A DNA stretch of 39,892 nt, taken from positions 1 to 39,892 of the forward strand of contig DAIDJG010000600.1 of the NCBI GenBank assembly GCA_027451445.1. The letters are read 5' to 3'. This stretch comes from Singulisphaera sp. (lineage in GTDB: Bacteria > Planctomycetota > Planctomycetia > Isosphaerales > Isosphaeraceae). The notes below the pieces were generated by a model, which had not been told where the DNA came from, made no database searches, and saw only the letters and a program-made list of their open reading frames with translations. Position numbers and translations under genes: made by a program. Below, one piece after another: positions 1-7,216 of the stretch. The stretch's first letter is position 1. Every line of letters begins with the position of its first letter.

Positions 1-402
1 ATCTATCGGCGAGTCTTCGAGCCGATGGATCATCGCGTGCCGCCCGGGGAAACCGCGTCATCACACGCGATGTTCAGAGGACTCGAAGACTCGTCCTCCG
101 AACAAGGCTGGCTCGGACGGAGCCTCGCCCTCCCAAAAACATGCAGGTTCCAAACATAAATGATGTCGGGTGGTTCGGGCGTGCGCAACGCGAGAGAAAA
201 CCGCTCTAATGTCCAGGGTCGGTTGTGGTTCGCAATTAGACTGCAAAGAGGGGCATGATCCGCCGCGATGTCGGGGGAACTGGTGGGCTGTGCCCACCCT
301 ACAATGTCTCACCAGGACGTCACGGAGCGGCGGCCACAATAGACGAGCGCCTGATCGCCCGATAGATTGCTGCGAAGGGACGCACATTCTCCGAGGTTGA
401 CG
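1..402. other. Intergenic stretch with small inverted repeats
   Basis: No convincing gene is seen here; reading frames on both strands have no family features and overlap the next gene. It holds structure instead. CGAGTCTTCGAG (10-21) is the exact reverse complement of CTCGAAGACTCG (82-93). GGCTC (110-114) and GAGCC (120-124) form a small hairpin. GGTGGGC (282-288) and GCCCACC (292-298) form another, listed separately. The stretch is probably a mosaic of dispersed intergenic repeats; that is inference. Confidence 0.5.
282..303. repeat. Short GGTGGGC/GCCCACC hairpin repeat
   Basis: GGTGGGC (282-288), a TGT loop, then GCCCACC (292-298) followed by CTAC form a perfect 7-bp hairpin. On the reverse strand it reads GTAGGGTGGGC, which matches the start of the left arm of the larger repeat at 3295-3403 (GTAGGGTGGG). 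It is probably a short or decayed relative of that repeat. Confidence 0.5.
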
Positions 403-840
403 ATGCTTGAGGATCGCATGGGAGGCCAACACCGATTTCGGCCGCTCCTGAGGCGGCTGGCCCTGATTGTGGTCTGTGCGCTCATCGCGTTGACGATACT
501 GCTTGTGCCGAAGCCCTGGGCGGAGAAGATCAGTGTTGCCCAGCAGGTCCAGCAGCGATTCCAGCGGGGCGTTCCCCCGGGAACGACGCTCGACCGGGCC
601 GAGTCGTGGCTTGCCGCCGAGAATATCAAACACTTCACGTATCCCGACCCCCACGAGTGCTGGGACCTTCCCCAGAGTGGTTTCAACCCTGATGCTTTGG
701 GCACCGTAGTCGCGGCCATGGTCCCCGATCCCGACCACAAAGGGCCGATCGTTCGGGGCGCGTTGCGCGTCTTCCTCCTGTTCGACAAACAGGGCAGGGC
801 GATCCGATCCATCGTCAAGCAGGAGCTGACGGGACCGTGA
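403..840 (+). CDS. Small membrane-anchored hypothetical protein
   Basis: This 145-residue protein is not recognised as a known family. A basic N-terminus (residues about 10-18) is followed by one hydrophobic segment (about 18-36, Ala/Leu/Ile/Val-rich) and a soluble tail, so it is probably a single-pass protein with the C-terminus outside the cytoplasm. The tail has a predicted alpha/beta pattern and ends in a basic strand with Arg-Ala-Ile-Arg. The start used is the ATG at 403; a TTG at 367 is in frame but adds unconvincing sequence. It lies 87 bases upstream of nadD on the same strand and could be co-transcribed. The hydrophobic segment and uninterrupted frame support a real gene; the function is unknown. 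Confidence 0.65.
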   Translation: MLEDRMGGQHRFRPLLRRLALIVVCALIALTILLVPKPWAEKISVAQQVQQRFQRGVPPGTTLDRAESWLAAENIKHFTYPDPHECWDLPQSGFNPDALGTVVAAMVPDPDHKGPIVRGALRVFLLFDKQGRAIRSIVKQELTGP

Positions 841-912
841 ATCCTGCATGGATCACGGCGCGTCCGGCGGCTATCATCCAGGTCGTGAATGAATCGCTTG
901 CAAGGATGGAAT

Positions 913-920
913 GGGAGAGA
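913..920 (+). promoter_or_regulatory. Ribosome binding site that decides the nadD start
   Basis: GGGAGAGA sits 7 bases before the GTG at 928. It favours that GTG over the upstream in-frame ATG at 889, because translation from 928 begins directly at the conserved first strand of the nucleotidyltransferase fold. Confidence 0.55.
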
Positions 921-927
921 ACGCGCA

Positions 928-1527
928 GTGCGACTGGGACTTTTCGGCGGCACGTTCGACCCGATTCACCTAGGCCATCTGATCCTCGCGGAGGCGTGCC
1001 GCGAAGCGTGCGCCCTGGATCGCGTATGGTTCGTCGTGGCGGGCCAGCCGCCGCACAAGCAGGGCGAGCGGACCGCCGTAGCGCATCGGGTGGAGATGGT
1101 CCGCATCGCGATCGCGGGTCACCCGGCATTCGAGGTTTCGGAGCTCGAAGCCAAACGGCCGGGTCCCCACTACAGCTTCGAGACACTCGAAGCAATTCAC
1201 CGTGAACGACCCCACGACGAGCTCTTCTTCCTGATCGGGGCCGACAGCCTGACCGATCTCCCCACCTGGCGACGACCCGAGCGAGTCGCCCAGCTCGCGA
1301 CGATCGTGGTCGTCAACCGGCCCGGCCTGGACAAGACGGCCGGCGTGACGGACGTGCTGCCTGACTTCGGGCCGGGATCCCACCCGCTCCGCGCTGTGAA
1401 CATACCGCCGATCGGGATTGCATCGCATGACCTTCGCAAGCGCCTGATCGAGGGGCGGAGCGTTCGTTACCAGATTCCGCGTGGAGTCGAAGCCTACATC
1501 GATGCTCAGGGGCTGTATCGAGGGTAG
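928..1527 (+). CDS. nadD: Nicotinate-nucleotide adenylyltransferase
   Basis: NadD joins nicotinate mononucleotide and ATP to make deamido-NAD in cytosolic NAD biosynthesis. From the GTG start at 928 the protein is 199 residues, normal for the family. The nucleotide-binding motif GGTFDPIHLGH lies at residues 7-17 and holds the two His of the (H/T)xGH signature. The substrate region FFLIGADSLTDLPTWRRP (about residues 104-121) is typical of NadD. The C-terminal motif reads IASHDLRKRL, followed by the usual VPRGVEAYI-like ending (here IPRGVEAYIDAQGLY). The common C-terminal Ser-Ser-Thr of the family is Ala-Ser-His here, a mild variant. Upstream is a small membrane protein; the next gene is separated by about 160 bases and is unrelated. 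The identification is firm. Confidence 0.93.
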   Translation: MRLGLFGGTFDPIHLGHLILAEACREACALDRVWFVVAGQPPHKQGERTAVAHRVEMVRIAIAGHPAFEVSELEAKRPGPHYSFETLEAIHRERPHDELFFLIGADSLTDLPTWRRPERVAQLATIVVVNRPGLDKTAGVTDVLPDFGPGSHPLRAVNIPPIGIASHDLRKRLIEGRSVRYQIPRGVEAYIDAQGLYRG

Positions 1528-1685
1528 TTGGACGTGACAGGCACGACGGAAAGCCCCTTTGAACAGCCGTGATCTCACCACTGGACCCCGGCTGTGGGTC
1601 AGGGTCGAATACCTGTGAGTCGCGTCGAGACGATGCTCGGCGAACGGACCGAACCCCTTCAACTCACTCTCCGAGACTGAACGAC

Positions 1686-3230
1686 ATGGACCTCCTTCCA
1701 TATCGCATACCCCGCGCGGGCCTTTGCGTTTTCGCGGTGTGCCTCCTGATGCCCGCCGCGGCGTCCGCCGACGATCCGAAGCCGTTCGACGGGGCGAAGA
1801 GCACCTGGCACGACGACTTCACACGCTACGACTACCTGATGGACGAGGAGACTCTCGACCTGAAGCCGTTTGACCGCCCGCAGGACGAGCGCTTCGGGAT
1901 TAAGGATCCGCCGAAGGGGAAGCGTCGTTGCGTCGTCATTGCTCCCAAGCACCCTGCGCCCGGCAACCCTTGGTCGTGGCGCGGCTGCTACTGGGACCAT
2001 CAGCCGCAAACCGAGGTCGAGCTGCTCCGTCGCGGGTTTCACATTGCCTACGTCTCGGCCAACGCAACGCTCCGGCCTGACAAGACGTGGGACGCCTGGT
2101 ACCGCTTCCTGACGGAGACGCATGGTCTATCGCCGAAGCCGGCGTTCATCGGGATGAGTCGAGGCGGGGAGTATGGTTACACCTGGGCGACGGCGAATCC
2201 GACGAAAGTCCTCTGCATCTACGCCGACAATCCCGGGACCAATCCCGAGGTGCTCCGACGGCTCGTTGACCTCGCCGCGGCCGACGTACCGATCTTGCAC
2301 GTTTGCGGCAGCATCGACCCGTTACTGGGCCGGGTTTCGAACACGCTGGAAACCTTCTATCAGCAGCACGGCGGCCGAATCTCGGTCATGATCAAGGAAG
2401 GCGCCGGGCACCATCCGCACAGCCTTCGTGACCCCAGCCCGATTGCCGACTTCATCGTGGCGCAGCTTCAGCCGGCGACCGCCACGCGGCCGCCCTATCT
2501 GGGTGGCCGGAGTTCGCGTTCGTCGTTCTTCGGCCGTGCAAACGATTTCCGCTTGTTCCCCAAGGAAGGGCTCTACGTCACCTGCCGAGGCCCGTGGTTC
2601 ACATCGAGTTTCGACCGCTATTCCTTCAGCGTTCCGAATGTGGAAGGGTCGATCACTGTGATCGTGCCGAAGACTGCGGCTTCGGGAACCCCCTGGGTCT
2701 TCCGCGCCGATTTTGTGGACCGCGACGCAGTCGTCGACCTCAGCTTGCTGGAGCACGGTTTCCACATCGTCACGGGTCCCGTTCCCTACAACGCGGACGG
2801 CCCATCGCTGAAGAGCTGGAACACGGTCTACGATCTGCTGATCAGCCACGGTTTCTCGAAGCAGCCTGTCCTTGCCGGCAAAGGTGGCGCGGCGGGTGAG
2901 GCCTACGCGTGGGCGATCGCGAACCCCACCAAAGTCTCCTGCATTTATACGGAGAACCCCTTGCTTCGTTGCACGATGACCATGGCCCAGCCGCTCGAGA
3001 ACCTCGCGCCCCTGGCCAAGGCGGGCGTCCCTTTGCTGCACCTCTGTGGAGGCGCCGACCTGCTGTTCGCGAGCCAGACGCAAGAGGCGGAGAAACGCTA
3101 CAAGGAACTGGGCGGTTCCATGACGGTCCTGGTGCGGGACGGCGAGGGGCACGAGTTGCTGTCGCCGAGGGAGCCAAAACCGGTCGTCGATTGGATCCGC
3201 GGGCGAGTCGGGCCGAAGGACGTGCGCTAA
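1686..3230 (+). CDS. Secreted tandem alpha/beta hydrolase-fold protein, second half lacking the nucleophile
   Basis: The protein has 514 residues and begins with a signal peptide (hydrophobic residues about 10-24, cleavage likely after Ala-Ser-Ala near 27). It holds two homologous halves. Both contain the block W-A-x-A-NPTK-V-x-CIY followed by x-NP, and both have a C-terminal VPxLHxCG strand. In the first half the elbow is GMSRGG with Ser158, an acid Asp211 in CGSIDPLLG and His242 in GAGHH, a complete catalytic triad. In the second half the elbow reads AGKGGAAGEAY, with Gly400 in place of the serine, although the Asp (CGGADLLF) and His (GEGHELLS) equivalents remain. The start ATG at 1686 is chosen because the signal peptide follows directly; an upstream in-frame start at 1569 adds only unrelated sequence. 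The substrate is unknown. Confidence 0.82.
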   Translation: MDLLPYRIPRAGLCVFAVCLLMPAAASADDPKPFDGAKSTWHDDFTRYDYLMDEETLDLKPFDRPQDERFGIKDPPKGKRRCVVIAPKHPAPGNPWSWRGCYWDHQPQTEVELLRRGFHIAYVSANATLRPDKTWDAWYRFLTETHGLSPKPAFIGMSRGGEYGYTWATANPTKVLCIYADNPGTNPEVLRRLVDLAAADVPILHVCGSIDPLLGRVSNTLETFYQQHGGRISVMIKEGAGHHPHSLRDPSPIADFIVAQLQPATATRPPYLGGRSSRSSFFGRANDFRLFPKEGLYVTCRGPWFTSSFDRYSFSVPNVEGSITVIVPKTAASGTPWVFRADFVDRDAVVDLSLLEHGFHIVTGPVPYNADGPSLKSWNTVYDLLISHGFSKQPVLAGKGGAAGEAYAWAIANPTKVSCIYTENPLLRCTMTMAQPLENLAPLAKAGVPLLHLCGGADLLFASQTQEAEKRYKELGGSMTVLVRDGEGHELLSPREPKPVVDWIRGRVGPKDVR

Positions 3231-3294
3231 GTTGCGAGCGTCTGAGGTTAGGGTTGCGCATAGCGTAGAGAGCTCGCGCACGATCGATCCGATT

Positions 3295-3403
3295 GGTAGG
3301 GTGGGTCGGAACGCCGCGCAGCGGCGCGAGGCCCACCGTCGCGAACGATCGCTTCACCCCGGTGGGCCTCCCCGCCCTGACGGGCGAGTCCGACCCACCG
3401 TAC
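3295..3403. repeat. Cloverleaf-like intergenic inverted repeat
   Basis: Outer arms GTAGGGTGGGTCGGA (3296-3310) and TCCGACCCACCGTAC (3389-3403) pair with one mismatch in 15. Inner arms GAGGCCCACC (3328-3337) and GGTGGGCCTC (3361-3370) pair perfectly. Between outer and inner arms sit two small hairpins: GCCGC/GCGGC (3313-3325) on the left and GCCC/GGGC on the right (about 3374-3385). The whole could fold as a four-way junction. It fills the convergent gap 3231-3601, which otherwise holds no gene. Confidence 0.7.
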
Positions 3404-3601
3404 TTTAAACTCCCGATGGTACGCAGCGCGACGGTGAAGCGTTCCACGGCGCGCGGAGGTGAGGCTGGCCCGATCGCGAATTCTCGAGTGGGTGCAGACC
3501 ACCAATCGCGGACGCAAATTGATGAGCAGCGGCTCACCGTTACATTGAAAATCGTCATGATTGCGCATCAGTCGCAGGAACCGCGGCGGTCGGACCCGGC
3601 G

Positions 3602-5056
3602 TCACGCACCGGCACCAACGGCCCCCGATTCGCTCGCCGGCGGTGCGACGAGCGAGTCGAGGAAGCTTTGGATCTTCCGTCGGTCGTCGGCACTGAGGTT
3701 CTGGTAGCGCGTGCACGATTCCTCCGCCTGGCCTTTGTGGAAGCGAACGGCGCTGTCCAGGTCTTCCGCGCGACCGTCGTGGAGGTACGGGCCGGATTCG
3801 TGGAACCCCCACAGAGGCGGGGTCCGCCATTCGGTCGGCTTGAGCGGTTTCGGGTCGGAGGACGCTGCAATCGTGCCGTAGGACACGCCGCTGCTTGCCA
3901 GTTCGGGGCCCATGTCATGAATCAGCAGATCGCTGTAGAGACCGTGGACTGATCCTACCGACGGTGTGTGACAAACGGCACATCCCACCTCTTGAAACAG
4001 CCGCTCGCCCTCGGTCACGTCGGGGTCGTGTTTCCACCCTGGGGCTCGCGAGGGAACGGGGAGGCTTGCCACATAAGCAACGAGTGCCTCGCACTCGTCA
4101 TGGTTGAGGTCCAGCCCGCGGGGTATGACGGGCCCATCCGGCGTGCCTGCCTGGTGATGTCCCGGAACTTCCAGACCCAACTCGTTGGCACAGGCCGTGT
4201 AGACGAACTCTCGGAGCGAGCTCACCTGCCCCTTCCAACCGAACCGCCCGGTCGTCCGACCGGTGAGCCAATGCAACCTCCCTCGGACCTTCGGGTCTTG
4301 CCGCGCGGCCACCGCCGTGAGCAGCCCCGACGGAATCGCGTCGATAACCCCTGCGCCGAAGAGCGCCGGGGTATTCCGCTCGCTGCCGGTCAGCGAATGG
4401 GTTTCGAGTTGGCGAACCTCGGACGAAAGCTGAGCGACTTCCGTGGACGCATCGAACAACGCAGCAGCGAGCCTCAAACTCTGCACCGTTGGGTTTCCCA
4501 GCAGAAGGTCACGATCCAGGGGGAATTTCAGGCCGCTCGTAGGTCTCAAGTCATGGACAATCGTTGCCCGACGATCGGCGTAGCCCTCCATCGTTCCATA
4601 GCGGTGCAGTACTACCGTGGAGGTATCACGAAATCCCGCGTGATACTGAATCAACCTGTCATTGATGTTCGGTCCGGAGGCATGGTGCGCGCCTCCTGAC
4701 GTCGTTCGGTGTTGATGGCTGGCCCCGGTTCGTGGGTGAGCACGCCCCCGCGTGTTGGGCGTCGCGGTGACGAGCAACACGTTCTTATCGCGCGGACCCG
4801 CGCCGCCCGTTCCGCCGAGCGAGTGACAGGCGACGCACGACATCTCGTTGTACATTGGCCCGAGCCCGTCGCCGCCATGGCTCTTCGGGTCGTTTGGGAT
4901 CCACTTCCTCAAGAACAGGTCGCGGCCGAGTGCGACGTTTCCCGGCTCGGCGGTCTTCCGTGAACTCGGCGCGGCCCCCGTTGCGACGCCGACTGCGATC
5001 CAAACCGCCACCCAACCGAATCTCGGTGCGTGCGCAAGACTTGCGATCGACATCAT
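3602..5056 (-). CDS. Di-heme DUF1111 family oxidoreductase, exported
   Basis: This 484-residue protein is a periplasmic c-type cytochrome of the DUF1111 di-heme oxidoreductase group, distantly related to di-heme peroxidases. It has an N-terminal hydrophobic segment (about residues 13-27) for export. The first heme site, SCVACH, is at residues 73-78 after the family hallmark DGLGPMYNE; the second, CAVCH, is at 359-363. WRTPPLWGFHESGPYLHDGRA-type sequence near residue 420-440 is also typical. Start ATG at 5056 is preceded by GGAGAG at 10 bases; the longer frame from 5113 is less likely. A His-rich stretch at about 106-126 (HPRTGASHQHR, then GGAHHASGP) looks like a metal-binding insertion. It is convergent with the tandem hydrolase. 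Its electron donor and substrate are unknown. Confidence 0.85.
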   Translation of the reverse strand: MMSIASLAHAPRFGWVAVWIAVGVATGAAPSSRKTAEPGNVALGRDLFLRKWIPNDPKSHGGDGLGPMYNEMSCVACHSLGGTGGAGPRDKNVLLVTATPNTRGRAHPRTGASHQHRTTSGGAHHASGPNINDRLIQYHAGFRDTSTVVLHRYGTMEGYADRRATIVHDLRPTSGLKFPLDRDLLLGNPTVQSLRLAAALFDASTEVAQLSSEVRQLETHSLTGSERNTPALFGAGVIDAIPSGLLTAVAARQDPKVRGRLHWLTGRTTGRFGWKGQVSSLREFVYTACANELGLEVPGHHQAGTPDGPVIPRGLDLNHDECEALVAYVASLPVPSRAPGWKHDPDVTEGERLFQEVGCAVCHTPSVGSVHGLYSDLLIHDMGPELASSGVSYGTIAASSDPKPLKPTEWRTPPLWGFHESGPYLHDGRAEDLDSAVRFHKGQAEESCTRYQNLSADDRRKIQSFLDSLVAPPASESGAVGAGA

Positions 5057-5278
5057 CGGTCTCTCCGATCCGACCAAGAATGCAGCCCACGGCTGGGGTG
5101 TTCTACGCCGCACGTACCACGAGGGTTCACGACATTGCCTCCGACGTGGTGCCGCTTCTCATTCGGCCCCGAAGGCGCTCGTCCGAAGGAGACCGCAGGG
5201 TTTGGAGTGCTTGAGACTTGCTCCAGCTTTCGTAACACCCTCACGGTTCATCAATGTTTCATATTTATCGATCAACGA

Positions 5279-5704
5279 TTAGAGGACGCTGCTCAGCCGC
5301 GTGATCAGGGGGAACGCCGACCCGAGATTATTGATAAGTTTCTGATCCGCCGTGACTAGCGGGCATCCTTCGCGCTCGGCGAGAGCGATATAAAGGCAAT
5401 CATACACGTTGTGGCGACCTTGGACCGAGATCTCGAGCGCTCGAGGTAGGAGCGCTGCATGGGGGTGAAAGTCCGGAGCCGAGGCAATCAGGTCATCGAT
5501 AAAGATCCGGACTTCGCGTGGCAGCACTCGGCCTTGTCTCTGGGCTCTCGTGATCGCATGGGCTGCTTCGACCATGAAAATGTCGGGGGCGAGCAATTCG
5601 TGTAGGCCAAGTAGGAACTCGTCGCGGAGGAGCCTCGCCTTGTCAGACTGGTCCTCCGCGAGCAGCCACTTGATCCCGACGTTGGAATCGAGCACATACC
5701 TCAT
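5279..5704 (-). CDS. PIN-domain ribonuclease toxin, VapC-type
   Basis: PIN toxins are metal-dependent endoribonucleases that cut RNA when their antitoxin is lost. The 141-residue protein has all four acidic residues expected for the active site: Asp6 (YVLDSNV), Glu46 (MVEAAHA), Asp102 (NVYDCLYIALA) and Asp120 (VTADQKL). Length is usual for the family. Its start codon overlaps the stop of the upstream antitoxin by four bases (5701-5704, ATGA), so the two are translationally coupled. This is the only complete toxin in the toxin-antitoxin patch. Confidence 0.88.
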   Translation of the reverse strand: MRYVLDSNVGIKWLLAEDQSDKARLLRDEFLLGLHELLAPDIFMVEAAHAITRAQRQGRVLPREVRIFIDDLIASAPDFHPHAALLPRALEISVQGRHNVYDCLYIALAEREGCPLVTADQKLINNLGSAFPLITRLSSVL

Positions 5705-5916
5705 TCGTCGTCGCCGTCGCGCAGGGCTCGGATGTGTGGCACGGCAATGTCGAGCAGGCCGTTCCGCTCGAAGACGGCCTGCCGAGCCGCCTCGGAGCGC
5801 TCCCGAATGCGCCGGATCAGTTCGCGGTCTGTGACTCGCTTCCCAATTGCGAAGAGTCGGCGAATTTCTTGAGAGTCCGCTTCCTCTTGGGTGAGATGTT
5901 TTTCGACAGTAGCCAT
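5701..5916 (-). CDS. Antitoxin partner of the PIN toxin
   Basis: A 71-residue charged, mostly helical protein rich in Arg and Glu (for example RELIRRIRERSEAARQAVFE at about 31-50). Its position directly before a PIN toxin with a four-base overlap marks it as the antitoxin, which should bind the toxin and the operon promoter. The start ATG at 5916 has a strong AGGAGG ribosome site (complement of 5924-5929) at 8 bases. A TACAAT-like minus-10 box is on the minus strand at 5936-5941. The N-terminus does not look like a clear ribbon-helix-helix or AbrB domain, so its DNA-binding class is unassigned. Confidence 0.75.
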   Translation of the reverse strand: MATVEKHLTQEEADSQEIRRLFAIGKRVTDRELIRRIRERSEAARQAVFERNGLLDIAVPHIRALRDGDDE

Positions 5917-6241
5917 GTGGTGACCTCCTGAGTGAATTGTAGCGGGTACGCCGCGTTGTGACGAGGTGCGTGGTTTGACCGCATCGATCTCCGATGTCGA
6001 TGGAGTTGAAGGGACGGAACCAATACCGACGACTCCTCGGCGTTGGGTGTGGCCTGTCTGCGCGTGCAAAGGGCTTCGATTTGGCGGATCCGTTCCATCC
6101 CCAGAGGCTGATTTCGAGTACAATTCACAGTGTAGAGAGTAGTTCTGGGATCGGATCGAGGAGAATCGTTTATCGGCTCTCGCCGACAAACGTTTCGCCC
6201 TTTCGGTTCAATCGCTGCTCTAACGCTGGGAGACAGCCAAG
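5917..6241. other. Divergent intergenic region between two toxin-antitoxin loci
   Basis: No gene is supported here. It separates the minus-strand antitoxin/PIN pair from the plus-strand orphan antitoxin. A TACAAT hexamer on the minus strand (5936-5941) may serve the pair, and another on the plus strand (6119-6124) could serve the orphan; neither has a good minus-35 partner. Confidence 0.35.
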
Positions 6242-6472
6242 ATGTCCGTCGCTCCGTTACCGGTCTGTGCGTCAATGGTTGAAACTGCCTCGGGGCGACT
6301 TCAGCCGCTCACCGATGAAGAGCGCCGGGCTCGCGCGGAGGCACTCAATCGAGCCCTCGACGAAATCGACGGTCTCACTGACAAGACCGATACTGACGAG
6401 CGCTGGCGTGATGTGATGCCCGGGATCGACGAAAGTCGGCCGCATCGCTCGCTCTTTGAAGGGTCCTATTGA
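6242..6472 (+). CDS. Orphan antitoxin-like small protein
   Basis: The 76-residue protein is acidic and helical in the middle (LTDEERRARAEALNRALDEI at about 23-42) and ends with RPHRSLFEGSY. Such small proteins commonly precede PIN toxins. A GGGAGA site at 6228-6233 lies 8 bases before the ATG. Directly after its stop, at 6476, a short frame reads like the first strand of a PIN domain and then stops (see the pseudogene entry), so this is probably the surviving antitoxin of a broken pair. The assignment depends on context, not on a recognised domain. Confidence 0.55.
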   Translation: MSVAPLPVCASMVETASGRLQPLTDEERRARAEALNRALDEIDGLTDKTDTDERWRDVMPGIDESRPHRSLFEGSY

Positions 6473-6475
6473 GCC

Positions 6476-6532
6476 GTGGCCCGGATTATTACACTTGATT
6501 CGGGCCTTCTTGTTCGCGCGGTCGTCCCTTAG
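6476..6532 (+). pseudogene. PIN-toxin remnant, 18 codons
   Basis: A GTG at 6476, three bases after the orphan antitoxin stop, opens a frame reading VARIITLDSGLLVRAVVP and ends at TAG 6530-6532. This matches the first beta strand of a PIN toxin with its catalytic Asp (I-T-L-D-S-G). Nothing PIN-like follows in any frame before the next antitoxin at 6615, so the rest of the gene has been deleted. It is short, so chance resemblance cannot be excluded, but the position is exactly where a toxin is expected. Confidence 0.45.
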
Positions 6533-6585
6533 ACTCATCCCGTCATATCGTGGTCTCAAACTGACGCGTCAGGATGACACTCGGG

Positions 6586-6591
6586 TATAAT
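6586..6591 (+). promoter_or_regulatory. Minus-10 promoter box TATAAT
   Basis: A perfect TATAAT lies 23 bases before the ATG of the antitoxin at 6615, with an AAGGAG ribosome site (6601-6606) between them. Upstream CTGACG (6561-6566) is a weak minus-35 candidate at 19 bases. It would start a short-leader transcript for the antitoxin/PIN pair. Confidence 0.4.
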
Positions 6592-6614
6592 GCGTTTCAC
6601 AAGGAGACTGGCAA

Positions 6615-6845
6615 ATGATGACGACCGTCGATATTCGGGAGTTATGGACCCGACTCGAAGAGGTGTTGGCGGTGATCGGCTCGGGCGGTGAAGTGACTCT
6701 GACAGACGGGACCGTCCTCCGCGCACGGATCGTCCCTTGCGGACGAGCGAACCGACGGGTCGCGGGACTCCATCCGGGTGCGATCCAAGCCGCTCCCGAT
6801 TTCGACGCGCCACTGTCGGAGGATTTCTGGACCAGCCAGTCGTGA
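6615..6845 (+). CDS. Antitoxin-like protein upstream of a broken PIN toxin
   Basis: A 76-residue protein of the kind found before PIN toxins. The first 45 residues have helix-then-two-strand pattern with EEVLAVIGSGGEVTLTDG and a VLRARIVP strand, which resembles Phd/YefM-type antitoxin N-termini; the tail ends with PLSEDFW, typical of a toxin-wrapping region. AAGGAG at 6601-6606 gives a good ribosome site 8 bases before the ATG. The stop overlaps the GTG of the following PIN frame (6842-6845), so the original pair was coupled. The antitoxin is intact although its toxin is not. Confidence 0.72.
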   Translation: MMTTVDIRELWTRLEEVLAVIGSGGEVTLTDGTVLRARIVPCGRANRRVAGLHPGAIQAAPDFDAPLSEDFWTSQS

Positions 6846-7170
6846 AGTTGCTGCTCGATACCCACACGCTGATCTGGTGGGACAGCGACCCCGGGAAACT
6901 CTCGTCCGTCGCGTTGTCGGCCCTCTGCGACCCGGCCAACACCGTGTGGCTCAGTGTGGTCAGCGTATGGGAGATCGTGATCAAGGCACAACTTGGCAAG
7001 CTAACTACGCGCCTTCCCTTGCCCGATATCATCGCCCAGCAACGGGCGAACGGCCTTCAGGTCCTACCCGTTACGCTGGGTCATTCCCTTGAGCTGCAGC
7101 GGCTGCCGCTGGTCATAGAGACCCGTTCGATCGGTTGCTGATCGCCCAGGCTACCGTGGAAGGGGCGTAA
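6842..7170 (+). pseudogene. Frameshifted and truncated PIN toxin
   Basis: From the GTG at 6842 the frame reads KLLLDTHTLIWW, a classic PIN start with Asp6, then VSVWEIVIKAQLGK with Glu44, up to QRLPL near residue 90. It then goes out of register and stops at 7141. In the next frame, starting with CAT at 7114, the expected continuation HRDPFDRLLIAQA appears, followed by TVEGA and a stop at 7168-7170. A one-base deletion (or two-base insertion) just before 7114 explains this. The last strand with the C-terminal conserved Asp (T-x-D) is also missing, so there are at least two lesions. The toxin is probably inactive, unless sequencing error accounts for the shift. Confidence 0.75.
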
Positions 7171-7216
7171 TGGATTCCACTGTTTCGATTGGTGTGGTGG
7201 CTGCTGGGGACATCTG

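Noticed and set aside
5994-6416. 140-residue frame over the orphan antitoxin
   Set aside because: It overlaps the better 76-residue frame with a good ribosome site and has no recognisable features.
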